From NCBI GenBank assembly GCA_950295325.1, contig OX485807.1, positions 43,182,440 through 43,246,439 of the forward strand: a DNA stretch of 64,000 nucleotides. The letters run 5' to 3'. The notes under the pieces were generated by a model. That model did not search any database and was not told where the DNA came from. It saw only the letters and a program-made list of their open reading frames with translations. Of this stretch, positions 48,550-59,700 are shown piece after piece. This stretch comes from Polytrichum commune (taxonomy: Eukaryota > Streptophyta > Polytrichopsida > Polytrichales > Polytrichaceae). Made by a program: the position numbers and the translations under genes. Every line of letters starts with the position of its first letter. Position 1 is the first letter of the stretch.

Positions 48550-50225
48550 CCCTCTTTAGTAAGACACGTTTGGAAATCACAAAAAATGTCGTATTATCGA
48601 CATGTTGTCTTCTCGTTAATATGACAAACGCTGTAAAATTGTCGTACTATTGAGCGAATAAAAAAACAAAAGAAATATGAGCTTCAAAACACACACAACG
48701 GATGTAAGCAATTATTATATATATTGTATGAAATAATAACGTATAACTTCAAACAAATACAAGCGTTCTCAATAATTATTGAAATAAGAGTCCAGTGATC
48801 TGAGTCTAGTGTTGCCTACCTAAGTGAAACAAGTTGTCTAATAAAAAATTAGACAACAATGATGCATAATGTTGACGCTTTAATATTGTACGTGAAAAAA
48901 CATCATCCAAATGAACCAAATGCAAATTAACATTAAAATCAAAGCCTTCTACATTATTGATTCCCAAAACGGCATCCACCAACTCAACAACCATTATACA
49001 CACTTCTTGCTCAATATCATATGCATATAAGTATTAGTTGACATGTCACCATCATCCAGTCGCAACATCCAATTACACTAAATATCACTAACCCTATGAA
49101 AGTAAGGTACTTTTAACTGTGAACTCAAACACTAAATTTCAACTATTAATGGTAATAAGTGGAAGTGACATATAATGTGTACCATTAATTATATGATTAA
49201 AATTTAACAATGACAAAAGGAGAAGGGACATGGTAGTAACATAGCATGTAAGATACAAATTGTAAAAACATAGCACCAGTGACAATTGGGTTCTGCACCT
49301 TGTACTCGAATATAGTCTTTGTTTAAAATAATCTCTTGAAACCCTTATTTTCATTAAATAGTGGCAGGCTCTTGGTCTGAAACCTAAATATCACCCTTAT
49401 TTCATTTTTTCCATGTCGACATAAATATTTATATATTTCACATTTTCATTCGTAGGTTTATTTGGGAATTGTTGTTCTGCCAACCGACTATGGTGCTAAC
49501 CCAACTCACACCATATTACTTCATAACTCCACATGATAGATTGTTTGATATTAGTCCTTCAATGTAGCATCATATTTATGACAAAGCCCAACTAACATAA
49601 GGTGAAGATGCATGACCTGGAGTCATATTAGTCACCTTTCATTTATTAATACCCTAACCAAACCCATTCTACAATACAAATCCTAATGTTTATTAAGTTC
49701 ACAATGATAAGCCTAGGGAAGTTTTCGGTATTGAAACTATAGGACAATATGAGGTTGAGTAACTCAAGTGTAACATTTTTTTGTGGAGTTGTTGCAATAT
49801 GAAGGTAAGTGGACTTTAAATGACTAGTACACTAACTATCGCTTATTATTACGAATTACGATATGCTACAACTATTTATTGTATGATAATATATCATTGT
49901 CCACAATTAAATTACATCAATAAAAAAAATTTAAAGATTAAGCATTTTGTAAATACAAACATCGACATATGCCACTCTTTGGACTCCTCTATCAAGAGTC
50001 TTTGAAAATATTTGTATTTGTTTGGAGTTATTAGCTCTTATTTCATATCATCTATATTGCCTATTAAACTTGTTGTATATATATCTTTGCGCTCATTTTT
50101 ATTATGATAATTTCGTATTCCCTCAATAATATGACAACTTTACGCCACTTGTCATATGAATGAGAAGACGACACCTAGATAACATGACCTTTTTGTGTTT
50201 CTCACACTTGTCATACTAAAGAGGG
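48550..50225. mobile_element. Nested element with about 105-bp inverted ends
   Basis: The left end (48550-48655) and the right end (50120-50225, read inwards) both start CCCTCTTTAGTA. They stay alignable for roughly 105 bases, sharing 'cacaaaaa', 'tgtcttctc' and 'atatgacaa'. Identity looks near 70 percent. The 1.45-kb interior is AT-rich with no gene. No target duplication is visible. Long inverted ends suggest a non-autonomous Mutator-like element, but the class is not proven. Confidence 0.62.
49981..50060. repeat. Direct repeat of about 75 bp, first copy
   Basis: It shares 'tttgtatttgtttggagtta' and 'agctcttatttcata' with 50580-50656. It lies inside the nested element, while its partner lies outside. 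Confidence 0.75.
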
Positions 50226-52261
50226 TGAACAATAATGACATTCATGTTCGGTTTGGATGAATTTGCATGTTAATCTCTTTAATTCTTGGAGGACATAACT
50301 CTCGTCCGTCACTTGAGGTCATCCTAAGCTGGTATCAATAACATAACCTCGAAGTGCGAGGCTTGGAAGAAATTTCACCATATTTTGAGAAGAACGACAT
50401 AATACTATGGGTTGAGGGTTTAGGGTTTAAGGGGTTTAGCATGAATGCAAGTCTAGAACCTAGGGTGAGCATTCAACTACCCTACTTCTTGTAATCATGA
50501 GGCCAAATTGCTTGCCTCTCATTTGAGAGTTTTAATGATAAAATGAGGTAGTGGGGGATGTCAATCCAACTACACTATTTAGAATCTTGTGTCAAGAGTT
50601 CTTGAAAATGTTTGTATTTGTTTGGAGTTATAAGCTCTTATTTCATACCATCTAATAGGGTTGAAGGCATATGCCTATGATATTATCTTGCACAACATTA
50701 CGAATTAATTCAATCCCTTTGAACATAGGTCTAGTAAGCTTCTATTAAAAGTGCACGCAAGGGTATGTATTGAATTTACATCCCTCTTGTACATTAAACA
50801 ACCATCGGGATTCATTGAATCCTTCCACGAGCTTGTATATCACCTACATCAAGTAGTAGCAAACTGTTTTTTATTCTAGAGTTTTGTTTCCATGGTGACA
50901 TGGATTGATGTGTTAAGTACTCCATTAAAGAATACCAATTAATATATAAGATCTTCAAAACCTTTCATCAAAAGTATATGTTAAGAGCAAATGGCTAAAG
51001 CCGGCTTGGAACATAAATATTATAATGATCTTCAATGTTTTGAAGCCTTAATTGTTTCCATATTTGTATCCCTTCATTTCATTTTAAACTTGGGGTCACA
51101 TCAAAGTATAACAAGTCCCGGCTAAATCTTCTACTTGTATGTAAGGGGTACATTTCACCCAAAAAAAGTAAGATTCAAAAAAATGAAAGTTAGGGTTACA
51201 TAACCCAAGTTTTATGGCTCTCATTAAAGGATACCAAATGAAGATTTTGTACATGGCAATTAGAATTGTTATTGACAGTTTCATGAATATTTGTTCAATG
51301 TCATATACTTTTTCACCACTTACTCCATCTTGCAAAATAATTGGTGTTGTTCAATAACTAAGAATGCTTGCAACCAAACCCTAAACCCTAAACCCACCAA
51401 ACCCTAAATCCTACCTAGGTCCATAGATGTTATACTTTCATGGCCTCACGGAAATCAAAGTTTCTGTATGTATTAATAATTTTTTGTGTAGGTGGGGAAA
51501 TTAAAAGGGTTGGATGGTAGGGTGGTGGCCGATTGTATTACAATATTAAATGCAAGATGAGAGGAGAGAACATGATATTCTAATATCATAAGATTGTATG
51601 CAAAACAATTAAATAGTTGCTAGATTATTTCCGAAGCACATATATTTTTATAGTCCATGGACTACAAATGTTGTTGTGGTGGTTGATTTTTTATACGATT
51701 CTATAATTTTTTGTCCACAAATTCTACAATGAACTCTTAATATTGGGTACTCCATTAATATAAACCCCCCCTCAAGAATGTTTATTGCTCATATAATATT
51801 AACCAACTTGCTTTGTTGTACACCATAAATATATAGATGCCTTTTGCTTTGTCATTATGTGGAGTCATGGTCAAATGCATGTTGGCCGCCATGAATACAC
51901 ATTCCATTGCAAGGCTGGCATTCTCCATGTTGGAATATTAGGTTTTTGTTTTTATGAAAGAGTTGGCGGCTAGTATCCTATGCTGAAGAAAGGATCCAAG
52001 GGAAGACGACGAGTACTTAAGGGAAATACCCCCACTAAGGGACTCTTTTTGCATCTCAGATGTGGGTTGCGCTCTTGAGACCCTTGTAGTGTGGTGGATA
52101 CTTGTTTCGCGCAGGTATAGATCCTATTGCAATGAACCTATTATACCCTAAACTCATATTCGATTTGCACTATCTGGATCTCTGAATGCGATGGATTCTA
52201 TTTCTGACAGGTATTGTTCACGCTTCAAGTGTCCTATTATGACGCCGCAAACTACGGAACT
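50226..52261. other. Non-coding centre of the 16.9-kb element, right part
   Basis: AT-rich DNA without a supported gene. It holds the second copy of the direct repeat (50580-50656), a telomere-like CCCTAAA run (51376-51395), a reverse-strand 'gggtttagggttta' at about 50426-50440, and otherwise nothing recognisable. Confidence 0.5.
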
Positions 52262-52997
52262 TTACGGACGCGCGTCCGTAAACATTACATCTCTTGACTT
52301 ATTTGCTTATTGAATATCTCATATCTTATTGAATCTCTCAGTGGCTCGTTGCATCATTGAGTATCTCAATCTATTTTCATTGGCTCATTGAGCATTTACA
52401 AGTAGGTTTACGGACGCGCGTCCGTAAACATTCATCTTTTTGGTGTCACATGGTGGTATGTCATCTACAATGTGGGCTGTGAATTATTATCTGTTTTGAT
52501 AGTATGCATATTTGTTCTGATGAATATTTACGGACGCGCGTCCGTAAATCTTGAACCTTTTGCATCTGTTCTAGTAATGAGGTAAAGGTAGGTTTTCGGA
52601 CGCGCGTCCGTAAACATACAAACCTCTTGCATCTGTTCTAGTAATGAGGTAAAGGTAGGTTTACGGACGCACGTCCGTAAACATACAAACCTCTTGCATC
52701 TGTTTAGTAATGAGGTAAAGGTATGTTTACGGACGCGCGTCCGTAAACAGACAAACCGTTGGTACACATTCAAATACATTACTGGTAAGGCCAGGAGGTA
52801 AAATTTAGTGTAAATGTAAATGGGGCTGGGACTTCTTGGTTCCTTGCAACCCTATTTGTTTTGGACACAATTATCATTTGACATAGGGATGTTTACGGAC
52901 GGGCGTCCGTAAACATACATTGTTTAATTTGCCAAGACGTTTGCGCCTAACCTTGACATCTCTTATCAGATAATGATTTGCGGACGGGCGTCCGTAA
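52262..52997. promoter_or_regulatory. Palindrome array upstream of the transposase-like gene
   Basis: Eight copies or variants of the 20-bp palindrome start at 52262, 52408, 52528, 52594, 52661, 52727, 52893 and 52978. The copies at 52528, 52594, 52661 and 52727 are 66-67 bases apart as a tandem repeat. The last ends 54 bases before the ATG at 53052. The same palindrome fronts the divergent ParB-like gene, so a shared binding factor is a reasonable guess. Confidence 0.72.
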
Positions 52998-53051
52998 ACA
53001 TACACTGCTTATATTTTATCTCATTCTTCATTTGGCTCTCTTGTAGTGGCC

Positions 53052-56000
53052 ATGGATTCCGACGTCGGTGAAAGTGCGTCCGATTTCTCCTCGGAACCGT
53101 CAAGCTATGCTAGCGAGTTTGAAGATGTCGTGGAACAGGAAGCTACAAATGGTGTGGCCGATGCAGATGATGAAATCATACCACCATGTGAGGGTTATTC
53201 GCGGGAGCAGTGGGTTGATCTTGATGTTGTACTACTCAATGCATGTGTCGTTCCCGTGGCCAACGGTGTTTGTGGGAACTCGAATCCAACGGATTGTATT
53301 GATGCAAAACCCCTCGGGGAGGACGATGTTGGGGTGTGCATATTGAATTCCTTACTTCCATCGGAAGTGCCTCTTGGTTGGAGGTTCTCTCTCCGTCGAT
53401 GGCCTTTGCGAAGTGTTCATCACGATGGTGTGAGCTTGTGGGATCAATCCCGCCGATTTGAGCAACTGCAACAGTCTTTGTTCGCCACAATGCGTCCCAG
53501 ACAAGGTCGTCGTAAATATGATTCCGTTCGTGTGCCTCGTGAACCCACGCAGCGTCGTCGAGATCATACATTGGGAGACACATCTATTAGGTCCGTAGCC
53601 ACAAAGGATTGTTGTGCGAAGAAGTGCTGCCAACTATTTCCCCGTGGCAAAATCAAATCTTTGAGGCAAGAGATGTGGCTTGCCGACTTTCATATGCGGT
53701 TTGCCAAGAAACTTGAAGTACATCGCAACATGCACTTGGATGCCGGAGGTTGTAAGGTTGTGACCTTGGAAAATATAGAAGTTTGTTGCCGGGCATGGTA
53801 CATTATTCATGCCGTTTCAAAGGCAGATTTTTATAGGTTCCGGAACTACTCGCTGCAAGGAAGGCGTTCTCGGTTTCATGGCAACTCAGGTACAAAGAAG
53901 CCCAGGGAGGCAACACTCCAAGCGGCTGCAACTCTGTCAACCATCATTATGCCATTAGCGGATGCGATGCCACACAAGACACGCACTTTGCCGTCGGGGG
54001 AAAAGGTTGTTCAGATGGTTTTACCCACAGGGACAAAATGGAAGAACATACTCGTGGATGTTAATGAAGTTGGTGAAAATGTTGGATGTGGGCCGATTTC
54101 GTTGTCAAAATTGAGTGTGATCAAGAATCAACAGTTCGCTGAATACATTACGAAGAGACCCGGGGATAAGTTTGCTAGGTGTTCTACTTGTGAAAAATAT
54201 AAAGGTCTTCGAGACGCACATCCAATAGGGACCGAGTCGCACACCAGACATCAACAAAAATACATTGAGCATGTCAACAACCAGGAGGCACACCGTCAAG
54301 ACTACTACAAGAATCGCGCCTTATCGATAATGAGGCCGAACGAGGTGTTGACAATCATTCATGACAAAATGGACCATGCGAAGACCGCTTGCCCTTGTTA
54401 TGCGCGGAAAATAAAGGCCACAGATGGATATTTCAAGTTGCCAATATCTGTCACAGGTTCGTTGGTTTTCATTTTTTTGGCGTGCCCACATACTCATTTT
54501 TAAGAGTTACGGATGCGCATCCGTAACTCGTCTGTGCATGGTTGTTCCTTACTTGCGGCAATATCATATTTCCTTCATATATATGATATTGGAATGTACT
54601 TCTCATTTGTATGTCTTAATTCAGGTATGATTGCACATGGCCATGTGGACGTCAAGTATGCACATTATGGCTTGGATTTCTATCCAGGCGACGCCAATCA
54701 TACCGTAGGGTCTTTTGCAAAACTTCTACGAGATCTTGAGATCATCCTCGCGTGCTCTTTTTGTTGGATGTGGAACAACTCCGATTTATGAGGCTGTGCT
54801 AGAGGGGAAGGAAGTTTGTCTATCTTCACTTCAAGAACCGCCTGAACAACCCGTTCTTGCTAAACCTTTGCCTCGAACTCTACACGTGCAACTTGACAAT
54901 TGTGCCAAAGATAACAAATGTCGATACGTGTTTTGTTTCTGGTCATTGCTGGTAGCCAAGGGCATTTTCACAGAAGTGTTTGTGTCTTTTTTGATGGTTG
55001 GCCACACGCACGATGACATCGACGCTTCATTTGGACGTTGGAGTATGAAGTTGCACGAGGAGGATTTTCCGACAATTCCTCTTCTCATGAAATCATATAT
55101 GGATTTGGACAATGTGCCAGTCATTCCACATTTGATTGAAGAAGTGCCCGATTTCAAACGGTTTATAAAACCATTCATTCTTAAGGGGTCTGACCGACTA
55201 GTGGGCCACACCAAGGCTCAACAATTCCGATTTTATATGCGTGACGATGGTCTGCCCGCCATGCAATTCAAAGTTTTGTGCACTTCCCCGAATTGGGGTC
55301 CGGAGGAAGGGATACTCATTTGGCGCAAAAACGAAGATGGCAAATGTGTGCTACCTGATGGTGAGCCGAAGCCTTGCACACCCAACCCCATGAGGAATGG
55401 GCCAGAAATCATCAAAGGTATATATGGATTCATTGAGTATTAGAAAGAATTGTGCGAGGAAGACATCACAAGACGTGTTAGGGATACCCACGAACCATTG
55501 ATTGCGTATTGGGATCGCATTCGCACGGCATTGATAGCACCCGATGTTGATACACATTCATGTTTGACACAAGGGTTTTGGCCACAAAGTCGAGTGACAG
55601 TCGTGGAATCTGAGGCCATGTTGTTCAACAATGGGGACGTTCGTGAAGAGTTCGCTGCGGACGATCATTATGTTGGCCCTGCTCGCAATCGACCGGAGCC
55701 GTCGTTTCGTGTTGGGGTTGATTGCCACGAAGGTTATTTGCTGCTCGTACGTGCTGGGGATGAGGAGCATCCCAAGCCAATTTGGTTGGTGAAAGCATTG
55801 TCATCACCAAACTTTGTTTCAACTAGTCCAAATTTTCGCCAAATTGAGGTGGAATATTGCCGTCCAAGCACCAAAGATCAAAATGTGCTCCGGACATATT
55901 TAGGGTGGGACACCAAAAAAGGTTTCAAATGGACAATGGACTCATCATACGAACCGGTTTGGATAAACACAGATACCATACTTTGTGCTTGGAAACCACG

Positions 56001-56142
56001 CAAAGGTTCGAAATCAGAGACAATGACCATCCCGCAAAAACATATAGATTTTGCCAAAGACAACTTGGCACGTATCGCAGCTGCGGAAAACGATCTTGAA
56101 AATGGAAATGAAGTTGAAGATGAAGATGAAGAGAGGGAATGA
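53052..56142 (+). pseudogene. DUF7869-like transposase gene, frameshifted and with an internal TAG
   Basis: Exon 1 is 53052-54456. Exon 2 starts at 54625 (phase 1, acag|gttc to ttcag|gt) and would end at 56142. Exon 1 has an acidic N terminus, a Cys-rich part ('CCAKKCC', 'CSTCEKYK') and 'IIHDKMDHAKTACP' near residue 440. Exon 2 has 'LHVQLDNCAKDNKCR' and 'FLMVGHTHDDIDASFGRW', the signature I associate with DUF7869 proteins. The three Asp-bearing motifs could be a DDE/D-type triad. Around 54741 the frame shifts by one base, and TAG at 55441-55443 interrupts a frame that otherwise stays open to an acidic C terminus. A palindrome copy lies in the intron. This copy is unlikely to make active protein, and mobilisation would need a source elsewhere. 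Confidence 0.82.
54507..54526. repeat. Palindrome variant in the transposase intron
   Basis: TTACGGATGCGCATCCGTAA is a perfect palindrome with two compensating changes from the consensus. It is extended by 'gag' and 'ctc' on its flanks. Confidence 0.92.
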
Positions 56143-56760
56143 TATTGACGTACGTCGGGACCAAAGTTAGTTGAAATGTGTATTTGTTTGTCATTAATAT
56201 ATGACATTGGGGTTGAATATTATATTAGACACATTTTATAGATTACAACTAGTATAATATCATTGCATGACTGTATTGATTTACGGATGTGGAATCACCC
56301 TTCCCATGCGCTATCAAATGTTTTCTAGTATATGTTTATATTTACGGATGTGGAATCCAAACTATTTAATATTGCATATTATGTTAATTTGTAAATTCCA
56401 ATTAACATTGTCAATTTATTTTAAGTATTGTTGCAGTTGGGATGTGCCATTCAATTCAACCACAATAGGCCAAGAGCTTTATGTTTCGGATGCGATTCCA
56501 AGAGTCAATACATATAAAATTAGATGGCTATTTATGGATTCATTACTTTTGTTCAACACAATCCCAAAAAAACAAATAATCGTGTAATTGTGTGATTTGA
56601 TTCTCATCCCCATACTTACTATATTTAGTAATATATATAGTTCCATCGCATATGCATTTCTAAAACATTATGATGTAATTGTTCCCGATGTTCCCGATGT
56701 TCCCTACGTTCACAATATTCACATCCGAAACTATGGGTCCAATTTATTTTGAGACTTTCC
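56143..56760. other. Right subterminal region of the 16.9-kb element
   Basis: Non-coding. It has half-palindrome motifs 'ttacggatgtggaatc' at about 56281 and 56342, tandem 'gttcccgat' near 56683-56705, and 'gagacttt' just inside the inverted repeat. Confidence 0.55.
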
Positions 56761-56788
56761 AAAGTCTCCAAATAACGAATATAGTGTT
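56761..56788 (-). repeat. Right terminal inverted repeat of the 16.9-kb element
   Basis: Exact partner of 39902-39929, followed by the CAAA duplication at 56789-56792. Confidence 0.97.
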
Positions 56789-56792
56789 CAAA

Positions 56793-59700
56793 CCAAATTT
56801 AAAACAACTATAGTTAACTACATTTTTTGGTAGGTCAAATATTGAACAACTATAGTTAAAAAGGCAACTAGTTTACTAATAGTTGAAGTAGTTGGTTAGT
56901 TGTCCAACTTCTTAAATATTTGCATCTAATATCTCATTTTGTCATATAATTGGTAGTCAAAAAATTTCCATGTCCCATTGTGGTTACATAGTGGCATTCC
57001 TTTGTTCTATTCATCTTAGTCATGTTGTGACACCTTTTGCATAAGATTAAGTGTTTTCCAAAATAAAATTATTGTGATTATGTCTAAGGGCCACTTCCAC
57101 ACAAGCCAAGAGCCCTGACCATGAAATTGTGAGAGCTCAAAAGAAGTGTCCAAAGGTTGTTCCAAGACACTCTCCAAAATAATGTAGTGTGGTCATGGGC
57201 TCTCGAGTGTAGTGTGAAGTCATATGTGACTAGGCATGTAGGGTCCTCACACATGATATATATAATAAATCAACGGTTGTGAGATTTCGGAGTGCCATGG
57301 TCTCCTGGTTTTGTGGTTAGGCCTACCTCCAAGAGGTGGTTTTTGAAGATAGTCCAAGTGACCATGAAACATGATCCATACGATGCCATGTAGGAATCCA
57401 TGTAGACTTTTGTAGTCTAGTTTTTGGTTACAAATAAACTCAGGGAAATACTCAGGGAAGACTTAAAAGATGATTTATGTATCATCTAGGTATCACATAT
57501 AAGTTTTATTAGGACAACAGAAGGTTATTTCCCTTGAATTCTGATTCAAGATAACAATTTAAAGTATGACTGAGGGATGGTAACTTAGGAATCTCTCTAT
57601 GTCAGTACATGCAATTGTGGCGGTCACTCATCTCCCTCTTATTATCCGCGTAATAGTCTGGCAATGAATTCATTTTAATTGGACCAAGTGTGGTGCACAA
57701 GCATAGGCACAACCATCGGCAATTGTCTCGCAAGAAGATCTCCTTTAAGTCTTTCTTACCCAAGCCAAAGGCACTTTGGTATGGGCAATAGTCTTTTATT
57801 TTTATATATATATACATATATATATGTGTTGCATTTTCAAGGGCTTGAAAAAATACATGCAAAGCTTTTCACTAGAAGCAAGTTTTTTTTTCATATATAT
57901 CCTTAAGGCGATAATACAATTAAGTTGTAAATTTTGTTCTTTATTAGTAAATCTCGAGAGGCATACGAACCAAGGGCCTGACCCTACTTATTCTTTGTGA
58001 TGTGTCCCCTTCTCTTCCACATATCATAGCCTTGACCACGTAACCTTTCACTCCCATCAGGCTACTAACTTTTCAAGTTCATTTCATCCTAGCGTATCCA
58101 CTTCACATGAAAGGTTGCACGCACAATTACAAATGCATACTGCAATGACATCAAATCACTATAATTCACCTAGTTGTAAATTCCCTAGGTTATGATCTCA
58201 TACTTATTCTACAATCTGAAACACTCATCTCCCAACATGGCTTCGTATATAGACTGTAATCCTCACCTTACTATTTAGAGTTGTTTCCTCAAGTCAATAA
58301 GTTATAGCACGGCCGCCAATTCTTGCAAAGACCACATATTCTTATTAGCATTCACCACGTTAATTCCTTTAGTTTGACATAAGTAAATTTGCACTGGAGT
58401 CTCATGAATTTGCCTCTCTTTATAGTCTTACTCTAATGATGTTAGGCAATAGCGTGTAGCGTTCTCATGATCCTAAATTTCTACATAGGGTGAGGCTATA
58501 GTCTAAATTAGAAGTTACCCACCAATACGAAGGAAGGAGATGATGATATATAACATGACATTCAATCTCCAGTACAATCACCCTGGATGTTTCTTCTCCA
58601 ATTATTATAAGGCAACAATCTTATTTCGTAAAACACTCGAAACACAATATTGCAGGATCCAGTACAATCACACTGGATAACCTTAATTAATCCATATTAG
58701 CAGACAATTGCCTTGCAATTTACACATGCCACATGTAGTTAAGGTTTTAGCTAGGGCTCAAACCAACCCAAAAAAACACAACCCAAGGACTAGGTCTCTA
58801 GGAAGACTAAACTATTGTTTATAAGGATTAATGTCACATTGGATTAAGGTTCTCATAACAATCTAGGTCTTTTATTCCTTTAATTCCTCTTTATCAAGCT
58901 TAACTTCCACTCTTATGGTTCATTGGTGCTTTGAGTTGTGTGTGGGTTTGTCCTATCTCACGACTCCTATCACTCTAATTTCATGCTTTCTAATTATGTC
59001 GTGAAGCTCAACAACTTTGGCAATAATATTTTCGTATCTTGGCAATAGTCTTCCAATGGATTTTTATCCTATTGGGGTTAGTATCTTTTTTCTTTAATAA
59101 CATAATAATGCAATGCCATCAAGAGTTGAATAGTTCAACACAATAGTTCAATTAGTTATCTTACTTATATTAATAATTCTTCATAAACTTATCTCATTCA
59201 TGAACCATCACACATAACCTCTTGGTATGTAATCTCTGCACAATTCAAGATAAAACAAACATACATGGCTATATTTTGTATTAGCATATTACTTAATTAG
59301 CCAAGTGTTAATCATGTTAACAAGATAGGCAATATTAATCACTAATTTCTCAATTCATCATTTCAATGTCAAGTGACAAATTCACATATTAACTAATGAT
59401 GATTGCTACACTCTCAGCTCACACTTCTTTCACTTTCACGGTTAGCATGTTCCTGATATCATCATCAAACTACACTTATCTCCACTCTGATAGCACTCTC
59501 TCTCTCTCTCTGCCACTCACTCATGCAGAACCTCTCTCTCTCTCTCTCTCTCATGGCGATAGTCTTTATCCCTAGCACCTAACATCCAAGTTGCATCGCA
59601 ACCCTCTGGCATTCCCTCACATAATTGTACTCTTGGCTGTATGTTTTCTTCCTTACTGGCTCTCGACAACATAAATTGGGTTAGTTTTTTATACGGCCTT

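Larger units (their letters stand above)
39902..56788. mobile_element. 16.9-kb DNA transposon with DUF7869-like transposase and accessory genes
   Basis: The ends are defined by the empty site in copy A (18761-18764) and by perfect 28-bp inverted repeats. The outer bases are AACACTATATTCG on both ends, flanked by CAAA on each side. The element is 16887 bp. Its order is left end, FCP1-like gene (minus), ParB/DGQHR-like gene (minus), palindrome array, about 4.8 kb of non-coding centre, second palindrome array, transposase-like gene (plus), right end. The ends contain CACTA but with two extra bases outside it and a 4-bp duplication, so it is not an ordinary CACTA/EnSpm element. Coding regions are damaged (three lesions seen) while the ends are pristine. 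The family assignment of the transposase is from remembered motifs. Confidence 0.93.

Noticed and set aside
52528-52779. Short frames reading 'TDARP' repeatedly
   Set aside because: They are translations of the palindrome array, not genes.
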